Part shown: positions 34,780-46,394 of the stretch, piece after piece | Numbering within the stretch: the stretch's first letter is position 1 | How the letters are laid out: each line of letters opens with the position of its first letter | From: Escallonia rubra | Taxonomy: Eukaryota > Streptophyta > Magnoliopsida > Escalloniales > Escalloniaceae | DNA: 64,000 nucleotides | Direction of reading: 5' to 3' | NCBI GenBank assembly: GCA_033065855.1 | Contig: JAVXUO010002403.1 | Location: 48,019 to 112,018 of the forward strand | The notes under the pieces: model-generated | What the model was told of the DNA's origin: nothing | The model's database searches: none | Seen by the model: the letters and a program-made list of their open reading frames with translations, nothing else | Made by a program: the position numbers and the translations under genes

Positions 34780-35440
34780 ACAATCGACCAGATTGTACCT
34801 AATGGTAGACCATCAGCCCCAAACCAATTGGAAGGAGTGGCAATCTTATAACCATACTCTAATTCGATCGATGGTATGTCCATTGATATCGTCGGATATG
34901 GAGGCACTCCACTCCATCAAGATATTTTGGACAAATGAAGAAATAGAGTCGAACCTGGAAAGAGAGATTATAAAGACTAGGTACTTTCAGCTGTTTACGC
35001 TAGTCCCAACCCATGGAAGAGAGGGAGCTTTGGAAGAATATGCACAATTTTGCAGCAAATTCTGATGTACCGTTGCTTGTAGGAGGGGGCTTCAATGATA
35101 TAGCAGACATCTCAAAAAGAAAAGGCAGAGGAGGTGAAGGAGAAACCAGCAGACTTAGAAAATTCAGGGAAAATATAGACAAATGTGGGCTGATGGACCT
35201 GGGGTGTACGGGCCCAAAATTAACTTGGACAAACAGAAGGAGTGGATGGGCAACCATTCAAAAATGGTTGGATCGTGCCGCCATGGCCAACCCAAAATGG
35301 AGAGAAATCTTCCCGGTCGCAGAGGTCTGCAACCTCCCTCGCACTACCTCTAACCATTCTACTATTGTTGTGAATTGTTCATGTACATTTTTCAATAACC
35401 CTAATTCTTTTAGGCCTTTCGAATTGAAGCTGCTTGGATG
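34780..35440 (+). pseudogene. LINE ORF2 endonuclease domain
   Basis: Shows VPLLVGGGFNDIADISKRKG (family pattern GGDFN with D replaced by G), RKFRENIDKCGLMDLGCTGP, KLTWTNRRSGWATIQKWLDR and PRTTSNHSTIVV (family SDHSP). The catalytic Asp of GDFN and the SDH triad are both altered, so the nicking activity is lost. Several frame changes separate it from ORF1. Confidence 0.8.
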
Positions 35441-36067
35441 TTAAATAATCAGTTTATAAATATGGTTAAAAATAGTTGGGATCCTAATCAAAATGATATC
35501 TTTCATAACATCGATGAGTTTAAGAAAGAAGCTAGTAGGTGGAACAAAGAATGTTTTGGTAATATATTTAGAAGAAAAAGATTGTTGTTGGCTAGACCCA
35601 AAGGAATTCAAACTGTTTTGTCCAATTATAACTCTCATAACCTTGAACTTCTGTTAAAACAACTTAGGAAAGAGCATTTAGATACTCTTGAGCAGGAGGA
35701 GATTTTATGGCACCAAAAATCTAGAATTAAATGGATTAGTCAGGGTGACAAGAATACTAGATATTTTTACATCGCTGCCATCAATTGTAGGAAAAAGAAT
35801 AGGAAGTTAGTTGGGATAGTCTTAATAACTTTACTTCGATCCCTAAACTTCAAGATGAGGATAATAAAATCTTGGATTTATCGGTTTCCGATGCTAAAAT
35901 AAAACTTGCCTTTTAAATATAAAGGCTTTAAAAACTCCTTAACCTGATGGCATTAATGTTATGTTTTATCACAAATATTGGAAAGTTGTTAGAAGTTCCT
36001 GTTGCAACTTCATTAGGAAGTGCTTCACTGATGGCAACATGCCTTGGGAGAACAATAAAGCTCTTTG
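35438..36067 (+). pseudogene. LINE ORF2 linker and start of reverse transcriptase
   Basis: The linker reads EEILWHQKSRIKWISQGDKN, TRYFYIAAINCRKKNRK, the standard segment before plant L1 RT. The RT start (PDGINVMFYHKYW in one frame) is recognisable to about 36067, where the Copia-type LTR G breaks it. Confidence 0.8.
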
Positions 36068-36275
36068 ATGATAACTACACATTGATTATGTTCTAATGTA
36101 TGCTTTGAGTGGATTCTTAGTAGGTATGTACATACACACTCATGAAGATACATTTGAGAAGTTGGATATATGGATTAAAGACAAAAAAGCTTAAAGCTAT
36201 AGTGGACATGCTATGGAAGCTTCATCAAGCCCAATATCAAAGAGCAAGAAAGAATGCATAGGCTAAGTTACTATC

Positions 36276-38442
36276 TGATGCCAAGGAAAGTGGGTTCGTA
36301 CTTACGTGGAGGTGCCACAAAGGCTGCAGTCCGAGTCAGATGCCAAGTATGTTGATGTAGGACACAACAAGGGTAGAACAAGGGCAGAGACCAAGGGCTT
36401 CCCAGACAGAGCTTAAGGGTGGCAGTGTTGAGAGGGCGATGGTGCGGGAAGAATATACGATGACAATCACAGTCCGATGCTTAGGTCCAGAGTCAAGGTC
36501 TTGTATGTTCTCTAGCTTCTAGAGTGAAGAAGAAGTCCTGAAAATGTCCAACCGTAATGTTCCGTGCAAATGAATTCTCAAGACCTTTATTTAGAGAGAT
36601 TAAGATGATGATGTCATTAACCGACACGTGGTGCTCCCTGAGAGTGACACGTCACCGGGGGGTCCACGGGTGCCGGTGCTCCATGGACTGTCAGATCGCA
36701 TATTCACTCGGCCTGCCCCGCACAGCGTCGCTCCGTCTGTCAGGAAAGACTGGCTCCCACCGCATTGGTGTGGCCAGAGAACCCCCTTGATCTAGCCTCC
36801 AATCCAAGCCCTTGCGGAGTCCCACAGGCCTGGCAGCGGTGGGGAAGACCCGACGCCCAACTGCCAGGTGAACTAGGCGCGATGCCCTCCGAAGACCTGC
36901 TCCCGTCTCGGAGTGACCTGGGGGTCATAGTCCCTAAGGGTGCCGACGCAAGCCCCCAGTGCCGGAGCACGTAGGCCAGTCACGCAGGCACCCTGACGGA
37001 GATAGTGTCCCGGAGGAGTCGCCTATTCCGTAGGCTGAGGTAGCATCCCGGAGGAGCCGTCTACCTGGCCGGCCAAGGTAGCATCCCGGAGGAGCCGTCT
37101 ACCTGGCAGAAGGGGGAGTCTTCGTGTCGGAGCACTTAGAGCTCCCTGGCAAAGATAGTGTCCCAGAGGAGTCGCCTATCCCCGCGGGTGAGTCCTTATG
37201 CCGGAGCACTTGGAGCGAGTCAAGGTAGCATCTCGGAGGAGCCATCTACCCGATTGGCCGAGGTAGCATCCTAGAGGAGCCGTCTACCTGGCAGAAAGAG
37301 AGTTGAGGAGCTCCATGGCAGAGATAGTGTCCCGGAGGAGTCGCCTATCCCCGCGGGTGAGTCCTTATGCCGAAGCACTTGGAGCGAGTCAAGGTAGCAT
37401 CCCGGAGGAGCCGTCTACCTGGCGGAAGGGGAGTTGAAGAGCTCCCTGGCAGAGATAGTGTCCCGGAGGAGTCGCCTATCCCCGCGGGTGAGTCCTTGTG
37501 CCGGAGCACTCGGAGCGAGTCAAGGTAGCATCCCGGAGGAGTCGTCTACCCGACTGGCCGAGGTAGCATCCCGGAGGAGCCGTCTACCTGGCGAAAGGGG
37601 AGTTGAAGAGCTCCCTGGCGGAGATAGTGTCCCGGAGGAGTCGCCTATCCCCGCAGGATGATGTACGCTCTTGAGAGTGGGTCGAAGCATGTTCCATGAC
37701 AGAGGCAAGGTGTGCATGGTGTGATGATTGAGTGTGGTGCCCAGGGGCATGATGACATGATTGTGGCGCATGGGCACGATGAAGTGAGTAAGGTACCAGG
37801 GGCACGTTTGTGTCAATGGCGGGGCGCATGGGTGCGACGAAGTGCGTATGGTGCCGGGGGCACGATAATGTGACAGAGAGCCGGGGGGAACGGCGCGACG
37901 CATGGGCGCGACGAAGTGTTGAAGTGCGATGCCCAGACGCCGACGACGGGGATCGCGGAGTTGTGTCCAGACGACGGGGTCACGGAGTTGTGTGCGAGCG
38001 ACGGGGGTCGCGGAGGTATGTATGGTCCTTCGGATATAAATGAATGTGCAAAGGATGGAGGCCAACGGCCAACCCTTCAGGGAAGGCCAAGGCCAACCTC
38101 ATGGGGAGGCCAAGGCCACCTCAAGGGGAGGCCGAGGCCGACCCCAAGGGGGAGGCCGAGGCCGACCCCAAGGGGGAGGCCAAGGCCAACCTCCTTGGGC
38201 AAGTGCCATGGCACATCGACGGGCGACGGGCGAAGTGCGACGGTTGAAGCGTGATAAGGCTTCGTGCGAAAATGAGCTTCTTAGTGACGAAGTAACGTGA
38301 CGAAAGTGAGAAGTGCACGTGACTTGAGCGTGCATGCCTTGACCGGTGGTGAGCGTTGAAAATGACTGTTGCTTGTGCGGATGTGTCATGCAAAATGGGA
38401 CCACAGTGGGCCTTTGGGTACGACCAGAATAGGTTGGGAACA
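36276..38442 (-). repeat. 3' LTR of element B
   Basis: Starts TGATGCCAAGGAAAGTGGG and ends GGTTGGGAACA in plus-strand reading. Contains a tandem array at about 36990-37660 and GGCCAAGGCCAACC repeats at 38050-38190. Confidence 0.88.
36990..37660. repeat. Tandem array in the 3' LTR of element B
   Basis: A unit of about 168 bp with the sub-motifs AGGTAGCATCCCGGAGGAGC, CGTCTACC and GATAGTGTCCCGGAGGAGTC; about four copies. Confidence 0.85.
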
Positions 38443-38456
38443 TAAGCCCCCTACGT
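38443..38456 (-). other. Polypurine tract of element B
   Basis: The minus strand reads CGTAGGGGGCTTA before TGTTCCCAACC, the same tract as in element A. Confidence 0.8.
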
Positions 38457-41376
38457 GTGGTGTGCGCGGAGGGGCAACCCGAGCGGGCACTGCACGCATA
38501 ATCACTTAGCAAGATTTTGATGTTGTTTGGCCGGCGAGTTGTTGACGTCGTCAATGCATGATGATGATGAAGAGTAGGTGGCTCGAGCCACCTCGTGCAC
38601 CACTTACGAAAGCCTTGGGATGCTTGGGTGTTGACGCAAGGGCATGATGATGGGGCGCGAGCACGCAAACGGCGCCCGGGCGACGGACGACGAGTGTCGC
38701 AACCATGTCGCCCGGGCGATGGCCGACAAACGTCATGGAGACGGCGCACGGGCGTTGGCGACGGGGGTCGCGGGGACGGCGCACGGGCGCTGGCGACGGG
38801 GGTCACGGAGACGTTGCCCGGGCGACGGACGACGATCGTCGAACAAAGAGTATGAGTAAGTGGTTCGAGCTACCTCGCACACGACCTACCAAGGATGTTG
38901 ATGTCGGAGGACGTCGTCACACGGGACGTGATCAAATTAGCAAAAAAATTCTAAGTGTAAAAAAGTATGAAATGTGTAGGGGCGCGATGTGCGCGATCGG
39001 GCGTCGCGATGCGGGGGCAGTCCATGACGGGCGCATGTGCGCGGGCAATGCATGTCGGTCTATGTTGCAAAAGGAAGATTTTGAAGTTGCCGGCCTTGGA
39101 TGTCGGCCATGATGTGAAGGTGAGAAGGTCGAAGGTGGCGGGGTGAACTTGGGTGTTATAATTGAAGTGAAGAAGTTGTGGAGGGGGGTGCGCGTTGGTC
39201 GTCATGATGATTTTTTTTTGTGCATGCGTGTGAGGATGGTTGGTGATGGTTGTTGGCCTTTGGGTGAATGTGTGTAAGCCGAAGTTGGCGGGTAGACTTG
39301 GGTGGGGGGACCGAAGGGAAGAGGTTATGGGTTTGAAGGAAAAATGAGAGATGGAGAGGTGGTTGAAGGTTAGTGGCCTTGGTGTGGAGAAGGCCGAAAT
39401 GGCATGGAGGATGGTCATGCGTTAGTGTTGAAGGTTGGCCGAGGGTGAAGAAAAGAAGATGAAGGTTGAAGGTGGGTGAAGGTGAAATGTATAGGGAGAG
39501 GGTATGGGGATGGAGAGCCAAGGCTGGCCGACCAAGTGGCCTAGGCCGACCAAGGCCCCTTGGCCAAGGCCGAGGCCGAGCTTGCACGGCGCGGGGCAGG
39601 TTACGGGCGAGGGGGAAAGGGGAAGGGGAGAGGGGGAGGGGAGAGGGGGAAGGGGGCCGAGGCCGAGGAGGAAGGGGGAGAGGGAGAGGGAGGAAGGGGA
39701 AAAGGGGCGGCGGGGTGGTGAGAAGAAGAAAGAAGAAGAAGTGTCGAGGTCGGCGTCAGGGTTGGCGGCAGCGATGTGCCACGGGTGGCCGAGGTCGAGG
39801 GGTAGGGGGAAAGGGAAAGAGAGGGAATGAGGAAGGGGAATGAGGGGGAAAGGGAAGGAGGGGGCGGGGTCGGCCTAGGGGAGGGGGTTGGGGAGGCCGA
39901 GGCCGAGGGGGGAGAGGTCGGGGTGGCCGAAGCCGAAGGGTGGGTGAGGCCGAGGTCGAGGGAGGGGAAGGGGGAGGGGTCGGCCTTGGGGAGGGGGCTG
40001 GGGAGGCCGAGGCCGAAGGAGAGGAGGGGGAAGATGGAGGGGAGAAAGGAAGGGGAAAGGAGGGGAAAGGAGGGGAAGAAGGGGGCGGTGGCGGCGGCGG
40101 GGTGCCGCGGGTGGCCGAGGGGCGGGGGAGAGAAGAGAGGGAGGTGGGGGCGAGGCCGAAGGGTCAGCACCGGCGAGGGAGGGCTGCCGGCAAGGCCGAA
40201 AGGGATGGCGGCGCATGGAAGGATGGGCGGTGGCTGCGCATGGTGAAGAGAAAGAGAGAGATGATTAGGGTTTCCTTGCATTAGGGTTTGTGAGAGAAGA
40301 GAGGCGCGGGTCGGGTTCGGGTGGGAGTAGAAAGAGAGAAAGAGGGAGGTGCGGGTCGGTTCGGGGAGGGTTCGGGCGTTCGGGTAATCTGGGTTCGTGG
40401 GTAGGGTTTGCCCAGATTTTTTGAAATTCAAATAAAATAATAATAATAATATTTATTAAATTTTTTTTTTTTTTTGACAGCCCTAAAGGGGGAATCCCCG
40501 ATGACATTTTCACAATGTACATGAAGAGAAAGAGAGGAGTGGGATGGGGGAAGTATGAAAAATTTTCCATAAGAAAGAGAAAGAAATTGTGTATGAAGTA
40601 GGGAAAGGGTGATGGGGTGTTGGATGGTGAGAGGGAGAGTGAATGGAGGTATAGAGAGAATGAATGGAGGTATAGAGAGAGTGATGAGAGCATGAATGTG
40701 GGGAGTAGTGGGGAAGATGAAAAACTTGAAAAAAATTCTAAGTATTGAATTTTTTTTTTGAGTTCGGGCAAGGATGCTAAGGGGAGGCCGTTGAGGGTGG
40801 TGACTCGGCTGCGAAAAAAATGAAATTTTTTCTAAGTTTTGGGCTGAGACAAGGATGCCGAGGGAGAGCACTAAGAATGATCATCGATGACCGATGCGAA
40901 AAAAATGAAATTTTTTCTATTTGTTGTGCTGAGATAATGATGGCGAGGGAGACCGCGGACGATGATCATCGATGACCGGTGCAAAGAAAAAAAACTGAAT
41001 TTTTTTTCCCTAAGTGTTAAGAAAAGTGAATGAAGGATGATAATGCAACCGTAGTAGCGCGGCTCGAGCCACCCCGCGCACCACGTACCAAGTCGTTGCA
41101 ATGTGAGGCCGAAGGGGTTGGAAAAGGGTGAAGCCCCCAAGGGAGTGGGTGATGGCATGAAGGGTGATATCAATAGACTTGTGTAAGAGCAATGTAGCTT
41201 GAAAATTTTCTAAGTCTGGAAAATGTAACTTCATTGATAACGAAGGATAGGCAGCATGCCTTGATACATGGGTTTGACGTACATGAAAACTTGCAAAATG
41301 AACGTAAAAAATTACAAGTGTGAAAAATGCACTAAGGCATGCCAAGGCTTGGTCGGGTGCGTCAAATGTCCCGTAC
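38457..41376. other. Non-coding 3' region of element B
   Basis: No gene is recognised. 39590-40250 is an extreme G-rich, GAGGCCGAGG-type low-complexity block whose long Pro/Ser and Gly/Glu frames are artefacts. 40745-41010 holds about three copies of a roughly 90-bp repeat (GAAAAAAATGAAATTTTTTC ... GATCATCGATGACCG). The phrase GGCTCGAGCCACC...GCACCAC recurs near 38580, 38865 and 41055. Confidence 0.6.
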
Positions 41377-44011
41377 TTAGAGTTTGAGCTCTCCGGACGC
41401 AATCTTGTCGGCGAAGACAAACTTGAGGCCCCTGTACCACTTGAGGCCGTGACCGACCTTCCGATGATAGGGGCAGTAGTTGTGACGGGCTAAGTCTTCC
41501 AGGGTAGGTTCATTGTCAACATTGGGCAGGGTTATGGCATTGTCATTGATCCATGTCTCGAGGAGATTTCTAACAGTCTTCAAGTCACACGGGTATTTCG
41601 GGGCAGGCATCGGCTGCCCTCTCTTGTCAGAACGCCCATCCCTTCCTTGGGACCGACGCTTGCCGTTGTTGTCGTCGTTACTAGCTGCTTCCAGCGTCGT
41701 GGCCAAGGCAATATGAGGTTGGGGCTTTGGGGTCTTTGACGGACCGACCGAGTCATATGTGTGTCGTGCAGCTTCCTTGAGATGTCCCAACTGGATGTTT
41801 TCAAGGTTGACCTTGTGGAGGTCATTCATGTTGTTGCTGCAAATGGGCGCAAGGGTGTCATCCTTGCTGAAGTCAGTGCGCTGCAAGCACTTGTGGTGCA
41901 ATCGCGTAACATAGGTGTTGAGGTCTTCCCCGGGGTTCTGGCGGATTTCGGTGATGTCAACGATGGTCACCCGTTCCGTCTCATAATGAAATTTGTCAAG
42001 GAAGAGCTGGACCATGTCGGACCATGAGTGGACAGTATTGTCGAGAATCTGATAATACCAAGAGTAGGCGAGACCAGTCAGTAGAGTTGTCAAAGGGCCG
42101 GGCTGGGGCCGGCCCAGCCCAAGCCCATCGGGCCTGCTGTGGGGCCGGGCCAGTGGGGCTGCCAACCGGGCCGGGCCGGGCCTGCCGAAGGCAAACCTAG
42201 GCCCAATATCTAGGCCCGGGCCCGGGCCCTTTTTTTTTTTTAACAAAATTCTTTAGCTATTCTTCGTATAACAAGAATTAATACTTACTAAATTTGGTTG
42301 ATAGCATTTTACAATAATAGGAAGTTGTATCTATTGTAGCATTACCAAGAAATTGACACTAACCATATTTAGTAGTCATCAATATCAACAAATAGGAGGT
42401 TGTATCTTCTAGTTACAATCCAAGTTGCAGGTAAAATAATCTTTTTGTTTTTTTCATATTCCAAGCCACTGCTAGTCTCATAAGAATAGCAATCTAGCCT
42501 ATCATAATCTTGACCTTTTTTGACCTTTTGAAGATTTCTCAAACTTGTCATCTTTAAAGGACTACTAATAATTTAGTATAAGAGTTATGAATTGTTTATT
42601 GTAGACCCACAACAAAATCTAATTCCGTATCATTTCAATCTTTGCGACAAATATATCTATAAGTTCGAACTCATGTGGACTTATTAGTAGTGGAATTTTG
42701 GAAAAGGGGTGGAAGAAAGGGAAAAAAAAAAAAAAAAAAAAAGTGGGGCCAAACCGGGCCGTTTTCGGGCCGGGCCGGGCCGGGCCGTTTTCCAGATTTT
42801 GAAGGCCTGGTCCAGGCCCAGGCCCTCTGCACGCGGGCCGCTACTGTTCATCGACGGGGCCGGGCCAGCCCGGGCCAGAACCGGGCCGGGTCGGGCCAGC
42901 CCGCGGGCCGCCCAGCCCGTTTGACAACTCTACCAGTCAGGGACTTGTGAAATTCTCGAAGCTTCAAAGTGTCGTCCTCCCCGTAGTGCTCCAGGGAGCC
43001 AACAAAACGGGTGAGGTGATCGCGGGCGTTGCCCTCTTTGCTATTGAACAAAGTGAAGGATGGTTGCTTGTACTTAATGGGGTAAGGCTTGGTAGCAAGG
43101 CTACCAGAGTAGGGAGCATGGCCTGACAGCTTAGAGGGGGAGTGGGGTAAGGATGACTGCTTGAGACGGTGAAGGAGGGCATCAAGGTCATGCTTGGTGA
43201 CGTACGACGCATGTGAGGGTTTGTGCCCTGTCGTGATGATCCGAGCACCAGAGCCCCCAGACGGTACAACCTGAGGCATTGAGGGGATGACGATGGTAGA
43301 GAGGGGTTGGTGGTGGTGAGCAACTTGTTGGGGCATGGTTTGCACATGGGTAGTGTCAGCTGCTGGAGGCCGGTCGTCAGGAAAGGTCGACTGGAGTAAG
43401 CTGGGGGAATGACTTGTGTTTAGGTTTCGGCTGGTTATGATCGGGTTAGGCTCCATCTCAATTGATTTGTGAGTCTCTGAAGTGCTTTGATCAAGGGTAA
43501 GGCGTGGCGCCAGGGGCTGAGGTGCCGCAAGTCCTACTGTCGAGTGCCCGAAGGACCAAGGCAGCGGTGGTCGCGACACTGGGACCTGAGGAATGTCCAA
43601 AACTAGCCCATGCCTTGAAGGTTGGATATGAGCAGGAGGGGCCAAACCTGGATCTTGGGATAACACGGGGTGAGTAATGGGCACAGGGTGCAGAGCTCTA
43701 AGGCTTTGGGAAATCGGTGATTGTGAAGTCAAGACTTGGATTGATTTTTTCATTGCCACCATAGCTGTCATAAGATTGGCTATCGTGGGCGAAAACTGTT
43801 GGATGGCCGCGTTGACTGCAACATGTATGTCAGGTGCGGTAGTTTGTGGCTGGTCTTGGGGACGCACAACACTGGTCCCCTCTTGTTCACCCGAGTGGTC
43901 CACTTCTTGCACGGCATGGATAAGGCCCTGGCTGGCAGCCCTCGTAACTTTTCGTTGTCTAGGCATGGAGACTGAGTGCGGAAGATAGACATACTGCAGT
44001 ACGATGCTCAC
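41377..44011 (-). pseudogene. gag region of element B
   Basis: The minus strand begins with a leader ending in SMPRQRKVTRAASQG, then a Pro/Ser/His-rich part, then the Retrotrans_gag core (ARDHLTRFVGSLEHYG, LREFHKSLTG, YSWYYQILDNTVHSWSDMVQ, LFLDKFHYETERVTIVDI) and a knuckle-like CPYHRKVGHGLKWY. Close relative of element A gag. It is interrupted by element K (42082-42932). Fossil. Confidence 0.85.
42082..42932. mobile_element. hAT-type non-autonomous element (K) with GGGCCGG-rich ends
   Basis: 851 bp. Ends TAGAGTTGTCAAAGGGCCGGG and, inverted, TAGAGTTGTCAAACGGGCTGG; the 8-bp TSD CCAGTCAG lies at 42074-42081 and 42933-42940. GGGCCGGGCC repeats fill about 100-200 bp at each end, while the middle (42240-42700) is AT-rich. 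There is no transposase. It sits inside gag of element B. Confidence 0.9.
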
Positions 44012-44013
44012 CT

Positions 44014-44033
44014 CCCCAGCGGAGTCGCCAAAA
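44014..44033 (-). other. Primer-binding site of element B
   Basis: The minus strand reads TTTTGGCGACTCCGCTGGGG next to the 5' LTR, sharing the GGCGACTC core with element A. Confidence 0.7.
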
Positions 44034-46394
44034 TGATGCCAAGGAAAGTGGGTTCATACCTACGTAGAGGTGCCACAAAGGCTGCAGTCCGAGTCAGATG
44101 CCAAGTATGTTGATGTAGGACACAGCAAGGGTGGAACAAGGGCAGAGACCAAGGGCTTCCCAGACAGAGCTTGAGGGTGGCAGTGCTGCGAGGGCGATGG
44201 CGCGGGATGAATACACGATGACAGTCACAGTCCGATGCTTAGGTCCAGAGTCAAGGTCCTGTATGTTTCTCTCTCTAGGATTCTAGAGTGAGAAAGTGAA
44301 AATATGAGAGAGTGAAGAAGAAGTCCTGAAAATGTCCAACCGTAATGTTCCGTCATAAATGAATTCTCAAGACCTCTATTTATAGAGATAGAGATGGTGA
44401 TGTAATTAACCGACACGGGGCACTCCCCGGGAGTGACACGTCACCGGGGGGTCCACGGGTGCCGGTGCTCCATGGACTGTCAGATCGCATATTCACCCGG
44501 CCTGCCCCGCACAGCGTCGCTCTGTCTGTCTGGAAAGACTGGCTCCCACCGCATCGGTGTGGCCAGAGAACCCCCTTGATCTAGCCTCCAATCCAAGCCC
44601 TTGCGGAGTCCCACAGGCCTGGCAGCGGTGGGGAAGACCCGACGCCCAACTGCCAGGTGAACTAGGCGCGATGCCCTCCGAAGACCTGCTCCCGTCTCGG
44701 AGTGACCCGGGGGTCATAGTCCCTAGGGGTGCCGACGCAAGCCCCCAGTGCCGGAGCACGTAGGCCAGTCACGCAGGCACCCTGACGGAGATAGTGTCCC
44801 GGAGGAGTCGCCTATTCCGCAGGCCGAGGTAGCATCCCGGAGGAGCCGTCTACCTGGCCGGCCAAGGTAGCATCCCGGAGGAGCCGTCTACCTGGCAGAA
44901 GGGGAGTCTTCGTGCCAGAGCACTTAGAGCTCCCTGGCAGAGATAGTGTCCCGGAGGAGTCGCCTATCCCCGCGGGTGAGTCCTTATGTCGGAGCACTCG
45001 GAGCGAGTCAAGGTAGCATCCCGGAGGAGCCGTCTACCCGACTGGCCGAGGTAGCATCCCGGAGGAGCCGTCTACCTGGCGGAAGGGGAGTTGAAGAGCT
45101 CCCTGGCAGAGATAGTGTCCCGGAGGAGTCGCCTATCCCCGCGGGTGAGTCCTTATGCCGGAGCACTCGGAGCGAGTCAAGGTAGCATCCCGGAGGAGCC
45201 GTCTACCCGACTGGCCGAGGTAGCATCCCGGAGGAGCCGTCTACCTGGCGGAAGGGGAGTTGAAGAGCTCCCTGGCAGAGATAGTGTCCCGGAGGAGTCG
45301 CCTATCCCCGCGGGTGAGTCCTTGTGCCGGAGCACTCGGAGCATGTCAAGGTAGCATCCCGGAGGAGCCGTCTACCTGGCAGAAGGGGAGTTGAAGAGCT
45401 CCCTGGCAGAGATAGTGTCCCGGAGGATTCGCCTATCCCCGCGGGTGAGTCCTTGTGCCGGAGCACTCAGAGCAAGTCAAGGTAGCATCCCAGAGGAGCC
45501 GTCTACCCGACTGGCCGAGGTAGCATCCCGGAGGAGCCGTCTACCTGGTGGAAGGGGAGTTGAAGAGCTCCCTGGCAGAGATAGTGTCCCGGAAGAGTCG
45601 CCTATCCCCGCAGGATGATGTACACTCCGGAGAGTGGGTCGAAGCATGTTCCATGACCAAGGCAAGGTGCGCATGGTGTGATGAATGAGTGTGGTGCCCG
45701 GGGGCATGATGACATGATTGTGGCGCATGGGCGCGATGAAGTGAGTAAGGTGTCGGGGGCACGTTTGTGTCAATGGTGGCGCATGGGCGCGACAGAGTGC
45801 GTATGGTACCGGGGGCACGGTAGTGTGACAGAGAGCCTGGGGGCACGGCTGTATCAGCGGCGCGGCGCATGGGCGCGGCGGAGTGTTGAAGTGCGACACC
45901 CGGACGCCGGCGATGGGGTCGCGAATTTGTGGGTGACGGGGTCGCGGAGTTGTGTCCGAGTGATGGGGGTCGCGGAGTTATGTATGGTCCCTTGAAGAGA
46001 AGTGAATGTGCTAAGGATGGAGGCCAGAGGCCAACCCTTCGGGGAAGGCCAAGGCCAACCCTTCGGGGAAGGCCAAGGCCAACCCCAAGGGGAGGCGAAG
46101 GCCGAGGCCGACCCCAAGGGGGAGGCGAAGGTCGAGGCCGACCTCCTTGGGCGAGTGCCATGGCGCGCCGATGGGCGACGGGCGAAGTGCGACGGTCGAA
46201 GCGTGATAAGGCTTTGTGCGAAAATGAGTTTCTTAGTGACGAAGTAACTTAACAAAAGTGAGAAGTACACGTGACTTGAGCGTGTATGCTTTGACTGGTT
46301 GTGAGCGTTGAATATGACTGTTGCTTGTGCGGACGTGTCATGCATAATGGGACCGCAGTGGGCCTTTGGGTACGACCAGAATTGGTTGGGAACA
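44034..46394 (-). repeat. 5' LTR of element B
   Basis: Pairs with 36276-38442 and is about 190 bp longer because of extra array copies. A TATA box (TATAAATAG on the minus strand) lies near 44378-44386. Confidence 0.88.
44780..45615. repeat. Tandem array in the 5' LTR of element B
   Basis: Same unit as 36990-37660, about five copies. Spacing of the GATAGTGTCCCGGAGG motif is close to 168 bp for the best-kept copies. Confidence 0.88.

Larger units (their letters stand above)
36276..46394 (-). mobile_element. Gag-only Tat-type Gypsy element (element B)
   Basis: LTRs at 36276-38442 and 44034-46394 are flanked by the TSD CTATC (36271-36275 and 46395-46399). Primer site and purine tract put the 5' LTR on the right. 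The interior has gag (41.38-44.01 kb) and then about 2.9 kb of non-coding, G-rich sequence; no protease, RT or integrase is recognisable, so it is non-autonomous and would need an element like A for mobility. Matched LTR segments differ by about 8% (hand count over 240 bp), older than element A. The gag is interrupted by a hAT element and has a small number of other breaks. Confidence 0.88.

Noticed and set aside
36557-37661. Open frames with the SRRSRL... and EEPSTRLAEVASRRSRL repeats
   Set aside because: Translation of the 168-bp LTR tandem array; the same frames recur in the other LTR.
39601-40431. Long minus-strand Pro/Ser-rich open frame (276 codons)
   Set aside because: Mirror of a G-rich low-complexity block in element B; no domain, and both strands stay open for the same reason.
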